64,000 nucleotides of DNA, taken from the NCBI GenBank assembly GCA_016794365.1, contig JAEUKB010000059.1, forward strand, positions 1 to 64,000, in the 5' to 3' direction. A program made the position numbers and the translations under genes. Positions 1-7,113 of this stretch are shown in pieces. How positions within the stretch are numbered: the stretch's first letter is position 1; every line of letters starts with the position of its first letter. The DNA comes from Myxococcales bacterium (GTDB taxonomy: Bacteria > Myxococcota_A > Polyangia > Palsa-1104 > JAEUJZ01). Below the pieces are notes generated by a model. It had not been told where the DNA came from. It saw only the letters and a program-made list of their open reading frames with translations, and made no database searches.

Positions 1-585
1 GTCGCGATGAATGATCCCCTGGTCGTGGACGGCTTGGAGTCCGTGGGCGATCTGGGCGGCGATCTTGCAGGCTCGCATCGGGTCCATCGCCCCTTCAGAA
101 ATCACCGAAGACAGCGTCGGACCGCGCAGTAGCTCCATCACGATGTAGGAGCGGCCATCGGGCAGCACGCCGAAGTCCGACAGAAACACCGTGTTCGGAT
201 GGTTGATCTGCGACGCCAGCTGCGCCTCTTGTAGGAAGCGCCGCTGATACTCCTCATTTTGTGCGATGAGCAGCAGCTTCACCGCCAGCAGCTTTTCCAG
301 CGAGATGTGGCGCGCCTGATAGACAACGCCCATGCCGCCTTGGCCGAGAACACGCTGGATCTCGTAGCGCTCGCCGATGATCTTGCCGATCAGCTCTTGC
401 GCGGGGTCCGGGACGCCCGCTTCGGAAATCTCCCCTGGAATTGTCGGGTGATCGCCCGGCCCGAGCGTGCCATCGAGCACAAGCTTCTTCGGAGAGCCTT
501 TGCAGATATGTGGCATGTCCTCTTCGAGGACTTGACCGCAGTCTGCGCAGAGCGCTGCATCCCGAGGGAGCGCTTGGTTCGACAT
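1..585 (-). CDS. Ser/Thr protein kinase, N-terminal part (runs off window start)
   Basis: Reading from an ATG at 585 leftward, the frame is open for 195 codons to the window edge, so the 3' end is missing. It encodes a eukaryotic-type (Hanks) Ser/Thr kinase. The Gly-rich loop GQGGMGVVY is at residues 81-89, the ATP-anchoring Lys is K103 in AVKLL, the alphaC Glu is probably E120, and the visible part ends inside the catalytic loop at HRD 193-195. About 65 residues precede the kinase domain and contain three Cys (13, 16, 28) in a CxxC-type arrangement that could be a partial zinc knuckle. Kinases of this type commonly carry C-terminal sensor or membrane segments, but none is visible here. A TAAGAT -10-like box lies about 15 nt upstream of the ATG. 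Confidence 0.9.
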   Translation of the reverse strand, partial: MSNQALPRDAALCADCGQVLEEDMPHICKGSPKKLVLDGTLGPGDHPTIPGEISEAGVPDPAQELIGKIIGERYEIQRVLGQGGMGVVYQARHISLEKLLAVKLLLIAQNEEYQRRFLQEAQLASQINHPNTVFLSDFGVLPDGRSYIVMELLRGPTLSSVISEGAMDPMRACKIAAQIAHGLQAVHDQGIIHRD

Positions 586-641
586 GGGAAGCCTAGCGTC
601 ATCTTATCAGATCGACCCGGCTTCCCTTAGGGCGCTTTTGC

Positions 642-1214
642 TTACGGCTGTAGAACGCCGATCCAAGGCAGGTTTCGGTAGCGCTGCTTGTAGTCCAGCC
701 CGTACCCGACCACGAACAGGTCGTCGATCGTGAAGCCGATGTAGTCAATTGGCACCTGCTTCTTGGTGCGACTCGGCTTGTGCAACAGCGAACAGATTCG
801 CATCGACGCCGGATGCCGCGTCCGCAGGTTTTCCAGCAGGTAGCTCATCGTCAGGCCGGTATCCACGATGTCTTCCACGATCAGGATGTCCGAGCCTTCG
901 ACCGGGCTGCTCAGGTCCGACGTGATCCGCACCACGCCAGTGGTCACCGTCTCATCGCCGTAGCTCGACAGGCCCAGAAACTCACAGGTGACCGTCGATC
1001 CCGGCAGGCCCTGGGCGATCTGCGCGTTGTAGATCGCGCGCGCCAGGTCGGACGCAAAGATGAAGCTGCCCTTGAGCACCGTCACCAGCGTCAGGGGTCG
1101 CTTGCCGTAGTCGGCGGCGATCTGCTGGCCCAGCTCGCGAATGCGCAGGGCGATCTGCTGCTCGGTAAAGAGCGGGGTCAGCTTGGGCTCGACAAAGGTT
1201 TCAGAATCCGACAC
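642..1214 (-). CDS. hpt: Hypoxanthine phosphoribosyltransferase
   Basis: A 190-residue type I phosphoribosyltransferase that salvages hypoxanthine/guanine to IMP/GMP using PRPP in the cytoplasm. The PRPP-binding loop is the acidic-hydrophobic ILIVEDIVDTGLT, and FVVGYGLDY near the C-terminus is typical of bacterial HPRT. Length matches the family (about 180). I place the start at the GTG at 1214 because AAGGAG (1221-1226) lies 6 nt upstream; an ATG further upstream (1268) would extend into upp. The SD overlaps the upp stop codon and only 10 nt separate the genes, so hpt is the second gene of a coupled upp-hpt operon. It links functionally to guaB/guaA at the other end of the window. Confidence 0.93.
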   Translation of the reverse strand: MSDSETFVEPKLTPLFTEQQIALRIRELGQQIAADYGKRPLTLVTVLKGSFIFASDLARAIYNAQIAQGLPGSTVTCEFLGLSSYGDETVTTGVVRITSDLSSPVEGSDILIVEDIVDTGLTMSYLLENLRTRHPASMRICSLLHKPSRTKKQVPIDYIGFTIDDLFVVGYGLDYKQRYRNLPWIGVLQP

Positions 1215-1224
1215 AGCGCGCTCC

Positions 1225-2043
1225 TTACACAAATGAGTTGTTGAGGACTTCACCCAGGCCGCCACCACCCGGCACGATGTACTGGTGGTCCGTCAGGCCC
1301 CGCTCGCGCGCCCAGTGCGTACCTGGCACCGTGTCGAGCACATCGGCATCCGACAGCCCGCGATCGAGCCGCAGCGCGTACACCTGCACCTCGGGGTGGT
1401 TGGTGGTGACATGGCGCAGATATTCCGGCGTCACGATGAGGTGAACCGCCAGCACCTTGGCCGGGGTGCCCACCACTTCTTGGCGATAGTGATGCAGCAC
1501 CCGGCTGACCGTCGAGCCCGTCGCCCCCATCGGGTCCGGGATGAGCATCATCGCCCCCTCGACCGGACCGCCGATCTTGCTGGCATACAGGCCCGCCCCC
1601 GTCACATGCCCTTCTTTGTCGAGCGTCCGCCCGAGCGCCAGGTGATCCTGCCGCACCCCCTGCGGGGCCAGCACCTGGTTCAGAAAGTCATAGCTTACCT
1701 GCGACGGCAGAAGGCCCGCCCGAGCCAGCGCCACCACCACCGCTTGGGTGCGCTCGGCGATGACTTCTCCGTCGTAGATCCCCTGTGGCACGTACTGGAT
1801 CATCCGGGTCGGGATGCTCGCGCGCTCACGCGGGAACTCCGCCGCGACGACCTCGTGGACCAGCATGCGGTACAGCTCGACGATGAGACGGCTCACCTCG
1901 GGCTGCACCACATCGCGGTGACAGAGCTTGGCCAGAAGCGACAGCGCCAGCGGGTCACGCAAGATGTGGACCGACGGGCCGTAGCGATGTTCAAGCTCAC
2001 TGGGACGATAGCTGACGGACTGGTATTGGCGATCGGCTGTCAT
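1225..2043 (-). CDS. upp: Uracil phosphoribosyltransferase (long, divergent C-terminus)
   Basis: A 272-residue protein with the UPRT fold, converting uracil and PRPP to UMP. The PRPP motif is MMLIPDPMGATGSTV (P-D-P-M-x-A-T-G-S). The family's C-terminal uracil-binding segment, normally IVPGLGDAGDR-like, is present as YIVPGGGGLGE, so the loop glycines are kept but the DAGDR residues are not. At 272 residues it is about 60 longer than E. coli Upp, mainly at the N-terminus. It is the first gene of the upp-hpt operon. A TAGAGT -10-like box ends 10 nt before the ATG. The altered uracil loop leaves open a shifted base specificity. Confidence 0.85.
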   Translation of the reverse strand: MTADRQYQSVSYRPSELEHRYGPSVHILRDPLALSLLAKLCHRDVVQPEVSRLIVELYRMLVHEVVAAEFPRERASIPTRMIQYVPQGIYDGEVIAERTQAVVVALARAGLLPSQVSYDFLNQVLAPQGVRQDHLALGRTLDKEGHVTGAGLYASKIGGPVEGAMMLIPDPMGATGSTVSRVLHHYRQEVVGTPAKVLAVHLIVTPEYLRHVTTNHPEVQVYALRLDRGLSDADVLDTVPGTHWARERGLTDHQYIVPGGGGLGEVLNNSFV

Positions 2044-2053
2044 GACGGCGCGG

Positions 2054-2059
2054 ACTCTA
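2054..2059 (-). promoter_or_regulatory. Candidate -10 box for upp-hpt
   Basis: TAGAGT on the minus strand ends 10 nt before the upp ATG. No Shine-Dalgarno sequence lies in between, and no convincing -35 is visible. It fits the TAnnnT-near-start pattern seen at several genes in the window. Confidence 0.35.
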
Positions 2060-2129
2060 GCCGACCCGCCCCGCCCCGCGCAATGCTCGCCCAGAGCCTG
2101 TTACCGGACTGTCACAAGTCCCCGCCGCT

Positions 2130-2510
2130 GCTTCCGAAGCGACGCCAGGGACTCTCGACTGTCTCTTTTTTGCTTCCGAACCAGCGCCAGGGACTCTCCA
2201 CTGTCCCTGTTTTTGCTTCCGAAGCGACGCAGGAGACTCTCCACTGTCCCCGTTTTTGCTTCCGAACCAGCGCAGGAGACTCTCGAGTCTCCCTGTTTTG
2301 CTTCCGAACCAACGCAAGGGACTCTCCACTGTCCCGTTCGTTGGGTCTGACCCAGCGCGGGGGTCTTCCCGATGTCTCTTTTTTGGGTCTGACCCAGCGC
2401 AGGGGTCTTCCCGATGTCTCATTCGTTGGGTCTGACCCAGCGCAGGGGTCTTCCCGATGTCTCGTTCGTTGGGTCTGACCCAGCGCGGGGGTCTTTCCGA
2501 TGTCTTCTGC
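2130..2510. repeat. Nine-unit tandem array of 42-43 bp repeats
   Basis: Units start at 2130, 2172, 2215, 2258, 2300, 2343, 2385, 2428 and 2471. Units 1-5 begin GCTTCCGAA and units 6-9 begin GGGTCTGACCC, an 11 bp odd palindrome. Both subtypes share a following (A)GCGCaGG core, a GTCTT/GACTCT segment and a pyrimidine-rich tail ending TTTTTT or TTCGTT. The period of 42-43 bp is close to four helical turns. There are no variable spacers, so this is not a CRISPR. Open frames through the array arise from the repeat itself and are not genes. The array fills most of the 522 bp gap between upp and the HEPN-like gene. Confidence 0.95.
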
Positions 2511-2528
2511 AAGAGGGTGACGCTGACC

Positions 2529-2556
2529 TTGCATGCTCTCGAAATCACGGTATGGT
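2529..2556 (+). promoter_or_regulatory. Promoter of the HEPN/ATPase module
   Basis: TTGCAT (2529-2534) and TATGGT (2551-2556) are separated by 16 bp, a good sigma70-type arrangement. The predicted transcription start is around 2562-2564, just before the ATG at 2566, giving a leaderless or near-leaderless mRNA. This also argues against the alternative upstream ATG at 2533, which lies inside the -35 element. Confidence 0.55.
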
Positions 2557-2565
2557 GCCCAGACC

Positions 2566-3084
2566 ATGGTCGCGTCCAGACAGAAACAGCGCAGTGCCCC
2601 TGCCAAGCAGCGTCACGAGCAGGATGTCGTGCCCACGCGGGAACAGTTCAGCGCAGCCGCCAAGCAGCGTCACGAAGCGGCCTTGCAGCTACTGGAGTCT
2701 GCGAAGAGCCCCAAGCCGCAGGTGGCCGGGTACCTGAACGTGGTTGCGATGGAGTGTCTGCTCAAAGCCAGGATCTTGGCCCAAGCGGAAAAATCGCGCG
2801 TCAGCGAGCTCCGGCCCTTCCTGGGGGATGACACCTACAAGCAGCTGTTCCGCTCGAGCGAAGGACACCGACTCGGTCGCCTTGCTGAGCAGGCCGCCCT
2901 GCGACGACTGCTTGCGGCGGCGGGTCTATCCAGCCTCCTCCAGAAGAAAGCCTGGTCGCGCATGTGCAAAGACGAGCGTCCGTACTCCCTGCGGTATGGG
3001 ACCGAAAAGCTACACACCGAGGAAGCCATCGAGGAAGTCCAGGTCGGTAGTGACCTTCTTGCGGCCATCGAGAACGCACCATGA
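2566..3084 (+). CDS. HEPN-like domain protein (putative RNase/effector)
   Basis: A 172-residue mostly alpha-helical protein. Residues 36-45 (HEAALQLLES) followed by AGYLNVVAMECLLKARI (54-70) resemble the first helices of HEPN domains. R96-S-S-E-G-H101 is an R-x4-H motif, the catalytic signature of HEPN ribonucleases, within GHRLGRL, like the GHdLxxL seen in the family. A W130...ERPYSLRYG segment and a C-terminal helix complete the pattern. The N-terminus carries a short duplication: AKQRHE at residues 13-18 and 32-37, from a 17 bp DNA repeat. The stop overlaps the ATG of the next gene (ATGA), so the two are translationally coupled. The domain call is by eye; function as toxin or effector is inference. 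Confidence 0.65.
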   Translation: MVASRQKQRSAPAKQRHEQDVVPTREQFSAAAKQRHEAALQLLESAKSPKPQVAGYLNVVAMECLLKARILAQAEKSRVSELRPFLGDDTYKQLFRSSEGHRLGRLAEQAALRRLLAAAGLSSLLQKKAWSRMCKDERPYSLRYGTEKLHTEEAIEEVQVGSDLLAAIENAP

Positions 3085-5624
3085 GAACCCGCTCAGCGTC
3101 CAAAGCCAAGGCCTCCGCTGTTCCAGAACCCGAGCATCCGGTGGTCCCAGACATGTTTTCACCAGCCACGTTCTTCGACGTGCTGGAAGCGATCCCAAGC
3201 GAGGTCTCGGCTCAGACATCGTCTACAGCCGAGCCCACCGAGCTACTCAAGACCCCTGCGGTGGTCGCCTTCTATGGTTTTCGCGGAGGAGCGGGCCGCA
3301 CCCTGGCGCTGGCTCACGTCGCCGCGCTGTTAACCAGTCGCGGGGTTCGCGTGGTCGTGGTGGACCTGGATATTGAAGCCCCAGGCGCTGAAGCGGTCTT
3401 TGGCATCCCCAAGCTAGAGTCCGGGCAAGGTGCGGTCGCCCTGCTGCGCCAGGCGCTCATCCAGCCCGAAGACGAACCGCTGCCGATCTGGGCAAGCCTA
3501 CGCTCTTGCGAGGTCAGCGGACGGAAGCTCCACATCCTGCCAGCCGGTCGGATCGATGAAACCTACCTTGCTCAAATCGAAGAGCTTGGCATCGGACTGT
3601 GGCACCAAAAGCCCACAAGTCCGCTCTCTCGGCTGGTTCGAGAACTGGCAGAGGCGGTTCCCTATGATGTCGTGCTGCTCGACTGCCGCACCGGCTTCTC
3701 TGGGCTCTCTGCATCGGCCCTGTTTCATACCTCCCATCTGGTGGTGACATTTTTGCCAATGTCGAACCAGATCTGGGATGGCTTGGATGTGCTTCTCAAA
3801 GCGGCACGGACCGCGCGACGGAGACGACAGCGACCGGCCCTGCTGCTGTGTCCCACCATGGTGCCTCCCGGTGAGACGGGGCGAAGAATGCTCGCCGAGT
3901 TTGTCCCCAAGCTCCGCGAAAAGTATGCCGCTGTCTTGGAGCCAGTACCCCCCGACGAAGCCAGCGAAGACCCCGAACAGCCGACGGAGCCCATCTTAGA
4001 AGACGGCATTCGCTACGATGCTGCGATTGCAGAAGCAGGCCGTCTGGACCCGGTGCTACAGGCAACTTCGTGGAAGAACTACGAGCGCCTGACAGAAGAA
4101 ATGGCTGGACTCATCGACTTGGCACCAAGTCCCGTCCTTGCAGTTTCAACGGTCGATTCAAAGAAAATCCTCGAGGAGATCGCGGTCAATGGCTCGTGGG
4201 CCTTCGCGGAGCAGCTCGATACCGAGACCCTGGCCAAGCAGTTTGTTGCCCCCAGCAACTTGGCGGCTGCCATCGATAGGTCCACGACGCTGATTTTGGG
4301 GGCCAAAGGGGCTGGCAAGACCTGGCTGTGGCGATATCTGGTGGCAGGCGGCAAAGGAGGAAGCTCCGTGCTGCCCAAAGACGTGATCTTCGTGAGCGGA
4401 CATGGTCCAGACCCAAAGGAAGGTGGCCCCCTTCAGCTCTCGGCGGATGCGCTCAAGGAAATCGAGCGCAGCACCGACATGAACAAAAAGGGGACCTATC
4501 AAGCATTCTGGCGACTGTATGTGCTGGCGCGACTCGCCTCGCACTATCCAGCGCTGAAGGATGCAGTCTCCGCACAGATCTCCGAGACCAAGCGTCGCAA
4601 ACAAATCGCAGCGCTCTTGGCAGCCAAAAACGATTCCATGCTTCAGGCAGCGCTGGGAACTCTGCTGCTGGAAGATGACATCGGCACACAGTCCGAGAGA
4701 CTCCTCCGGGCCGCAGACGACCATCTGCTCGGTAACGATCTATCCACGACGGTGGTCTTCGATGGGCTGGACACCGGCTTTGAGTCCGGGAGCCCGGAGC
4801 AGTGGCTCTCGCGACAGGAGCGATTCGTCACCGCACTGCTGCAAGTGATGATGGACGCACGGACCCGCTTCCGTCGGTTGTCGCTGAAAGTCTTTCTTCG
4901 CGAAGACATCTTTTTGCGGCTGTCGATTCAGAACGGCAGCCACCTAGAGCCCGCCAAGCTGGAGCTGCGCTGGCAGCCAGAAGACCTGTGGCGCATCGTC
5001 CTCAACCTCGCTTGTACAAGCCCGACCTATCTAAAGCTCGTCCAGGCGCTCCGCCCTGGGATTGATCGTCCCTGGAGCGTCGATGAGGGCACCCTGCGCA
5101 AGCTGCTCAATCCGCTGTGGGGAGAGACGGTTGGCAAAGGCAAAGCCAAGACATCGAACTACATTCAGAAGCGTACAGCCGATGCCCAGGGTCGTCTGTT
5201 CCCTCGGACGCTGGTCCAGCTCTTGGATGCGGCCATCCAGAAGGAACGAACCCAGGAGCCAGTGCCAAGCGCCACGCGGGTGATTCGCTTTGCCTCACTC
5301 AGCGATGGCGTGACCAAGGCCAGTGAAAAGCGAGTGGGCGACCTAAAGAAAGAGTACGTCGAGCTGGCACCCTATCTGGATGCGCTGAGCGGCATGGACG
5401 GGACTGGGGTCAAACAAAAGTTTATCAGCCACATGACCAAGCAGCTGTCCGACAAAGGCAAAGGGGCGACTCGCTTGCACCTGGGCGCAGGCGGCTGGGA
5501 CAAGGTACTCAACCGTCTCGAAGAGGTTGGCGTACTGGGTCCCTATTCGCTCGACAAGAGCAAGCTGGCGGTGGCGCTCTTGTATCGCAAAGGCCTTCGC
5601 ATCAAAGGCGCAGGCATGATGTAA
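3081..5624 (+). CDS. Two-P-loop ATPase: KGGVGR/ParA-like domain plus STAND/AAA-like domain
   Basis: An 847-residue cytoplasmic protein with two nucleotide-binding modules. Residues 61-110 hold a SIMIBI/ParA-like deviant Walker A, FYGFRGGAGRT (64-74). Both lysines of the usual KGGxGKT are arginine, as at the final position in KGGVGR-type ATPases. VVVVDLDIEAPG (91-102) and YDVVLLDCRTG (195-205) follow as Walker A' and B. A second P-loop, GAKGAGKT (407-414), is followed by a Walker B-like VVFDGLD (558-564) and a winged-helix-like C-terminus. ParA/CbiA-related KGGVGR proteins are known from genomic conflict islands. The overlap with the HEPN-like gene suggests a sensor/switch controlling that effector. 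Exact function is unknown. Confidence 0.75.
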   Translation: MRTRSASKAKASAVPEPEHPVVPDMFSPATFFDVLEAIPSEVSAQTSSTAEPTELLKTPAVVAFYGFRGGAGRTLALAHVAALLTSRGVRVVVVDLDIEAPGAEAVFGIPKLESGQGAVALLRQALIQPEDEPLPIWASLRSCEVSGRKLHILPAGRIDETYLAQIEELGIGLWHQKPTSPLSRLVRELAEAVPYDVVLLDCRTGFSGLSASALFHTSHLVVTFLPMSNQIWDGLDVLLKAARTARRRRQRPALLLCPTMVPPGETGRRMLAEFVPKLREKYAAVLEPVPPDEASEDPEQPTEPILEDGIRYDAAIAEAGRLDPVLQATSWKNYERLTEEMAGLIDLAPSPVLAVSTVDSKKILEEIAVNGSWAFAEQLDTETLAKQFVAPSNLAAAIDRSTTLILGAKGAGKTWLWRYLVAGGKGGSSVLPKDVIFVSGHGPDPKEGGPLQLSADALKEIERSTDMNKKGTYQAFWRLYVLARLASHYPALKDAVSAQISETKRRKQIAALLAAKNDSMLQAALGTLLLEDDIGTQSERLLRAADDHLLGNDLSTTVVFDGLDTGFESGSPEQWLSRQERFVTALLQVMMDARTRFRRLSLKVFLREDIFLRLSIQNGSHLEPAKLELRWQPEDLWRIVLNLACTSPTYLKLVQALRPGIDRPWSVDEGTLRKLLNPLWGETVGKGKAKTSNYIQKRTADAQGRLFPRTLVQLLDAAIQKERTQEPVPSATRVIRFASLSDGVTKASEKRVGDLKKEYVELAPYLDALSGMDGTGVKQKFISHMTKQLSDKGKGATRLHLGAGGWDKVLNRLEEVGVLGPYSLDKSKLAVALLYRKGLRIKGAGMM

Positions 5625-5630
5625 CCGGGG

Positions 5631-5661
5631 TCCGAACCAACGCAAGGGACTCTCCACTGTC
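5631..5661. repeat. Isolated copy of the 43 bp repeat, right flank of the HEPN/ATPase module
   Basis: These 31 bp are identical to 2303-2333 in unit 5 of the left array, in the same orientation. They begin 6 nt after the ATPase stop codon. The module 2566-5624 is therefore bracketed by perfect direct repeats about 3.3 kb apart. Confidence 0.9.
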
Positions 5662-5669
5662 TTGGGCGG

Positions 5670-7004
5670 CTACATCGGGGGGTAGGCGGAGTCTTTTTGG
5701 TCGGGGATGGGGCTCTGGGCTTCGTCGAGGCAGGGTCCGGCGACGCCGGTGGGGCTCAGGCAGGCGGTGGATGCGCAGGGATACAGCGCCGTCTGCTGGG
5801 GCCGAGGCTCGATGAACATCGGGTTTACCAGGTAGCGGTTCATGTAGTTGCCGTAGGCGTTGCACATCAGCTCCGCCTTGTTGCGGTTGATGATGAGCTT
5901 GAGCACCGTGGCATCGCGGACAAACGTCACGTCGGTGGTGGAGTCCCCGGCGGCGAACAGGTGGCGCTTGTCTTCGGGGCGCTGGTTGATGGCGGTGGGG
6001 CTGGCGTCGCCGTAGATGACCTTGTTCACCCAGCAGCGCTTGCCGTCGATGTAGGTCATGATCTCGTTGCCCTCGAAGGTGCCGCCGCCGTCGTTTTTGC
6101 CGTCGGGGACATCGCCGCAGCCTTGCAGGTTGTAGGTCTGCTTGCCGCTCGCATCAAGGACCATGCGCACGCCGATGACGCGGTCCGATGTGAGCGACAC
6201 GCTGGACGCAAAGGCGCGGACGACCGGCTCGCTGGTGGCGGTGACGACCCACACGTCGAAGCCGTTCTGGGTCATCGACTCGATGAGGTCTTTCATCTGG
6301 TCGTAGACGCGCAGGTAGGCATTCACTTGGCGGCTGCCGATGGTCTGGGTCGCGCCCTCTTTGGCGGCGAGCGCTTCGACGATGGCATCGCGCGCAAACA
6401 GGCTCAGCTCGGCGGGGGAATAGCCAGCCTGAAGCTGCACGGCCCAGGCGTAGGTCGGTTCCATCCGGCGGTGGTTGTAGCCAGAAAAGGCAGTCAGCCC
6501 GGTCTTGCCCTTGTTGTCGAGATAGACCGTCAAGATCGCGTCGGCACAGGCCGAGCCTTCGGGCTTGCCGGTCGGCAGCGGCTCACCGGGGTTGGCCAGC
6601 GCGTCACAGGCCTTGAGCAGGCTGAGCGCATCGGGGTTCAAGATGAAGCTGGTGCGACGCCAGTTCTTGTCGGGCGGCTGCAAGATCTTGTTCTGCTTGA
6701 GCATCCAGAACAGCGCGATGTCGCCCACGTCGTTTTTGATGATGGTGTTGTCCCAGTCAAACAGGGCGATGGGCTTTTTGCTGGCGTCGTAGCTGGGACT
6801 GCCCTTGCCGTAGGCGTCCAGAAAGGCGTCGAGCCGCTTGCGGTTGTCGCCCCACCACGACAGGCTCGGGTTGAGTCGTCTCGGGGTGTACATCGCCAGG
6901 TCGGGCGAGCCCTCTGCTGGAACCGGCGGATCACACGAGACAAGGGCCTGCGTCCCCACAAAGAGCCCACAAGCAGCAAGCACACCTAGGCGAGAGCGAA
7001 CCAT
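5670..7004 (-). CDS. Exported HAD-superfamily phosphatase-like lipoprotein
   Basis: A 444-residue protein of the haloacid dehalogenase superfamily. Motif I is FDWDNT (D-x-D-N-T) soon after the signal region; motif IV is GDSTTDV, with an SDR-type Asp pair. The N-terminus is basic (MVRSRLG), then hydrophobic, then ALVSC, a plausible lipobox, so it is probably lipid-anchored on the outer face of the inner membrane or in the outer membrane. I chose the ATG at 7004 because GGAGG lies 7 nt upstream; a longer frame to 7112 has no SD. The substrate is unknown; exported HAD proteins of this size are often acid phosphatases. It is divergent from the acyl-CoA dehydrogenase gene and converges on the repeat copy at 5631. 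Confidence 0.8.
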   Translation of the reverse strand: MVRSRLGVLAACGLFVGTQALVSCDPPVPAEGSPDLAMYTPRRLNPSLSWWGDNRKRLDAFLDAYGKGSPSYDASKKPIALFDWDNTIIKNDVGDIALFWMLKQNKILQPPDKNWRRTSFILNPDALSLLKACDALANPGEPLPTGKPEGSACADAILTVYLDNKGKTGLTAFSGYNHRRMEPTYAWAVQLQAGYSPAELSLFARDAIVEALAAKEGATQTIGSRQVNAYLRVYDQMKDLIESMTQNGFDVWVVTATSEPVVRAFASSVSLTSDRVIGVRMVLDASGKQTYNLQGCGDVPDGKNDGGGTFEGNEIMTYIDGKRCWVNKVIYGDASPTAINQRPEDKRHLFAAGDSTTDVTFVRDATVLKLIINRNKAELMCNAYGNYMNRYLVNPMFIEPRPQQTALYPCASTACLSPTGVAGPCLDEAQSPIPDQKDSAYPPM

Positions 7005-7113
7005 CAGACACCTCCGTCGAATGCGGGTGAGAGCGCGGAGCATAGCTTCGGCCCGGCAAAGATGCCAACAAACCCGCTGGTCGGCGCGGCGGGCTGCGCG
7101 GTATCTTCCCAAG

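Noticed and set aside
2130..2510. CRISPR array
   Set aside because: The units are contiguous, with no unique spacers and no cas genes nearby.
2533..2565. Upstream ATG of the HEPN-like gene at 2533
   Set aside because: It lies inside the -35 element TTGCAT of the promoter that fits a start at 2566, and it has no SD.
2057..2606. Minus-strand frames of about 163 codons through the first repeat array
   Set aside because: The residues cycle with the repeat, and the pattern changes frame with each 43 bp unit. There is no known domain and no RBS.
5697..6989. A 430-codon plus-strand frame opposite the HAD gene
   Set aside because: A high-GC shadow frame with no recognisable domain; the minus-strand gene has a signal peptide, an SD and HAD motifs.
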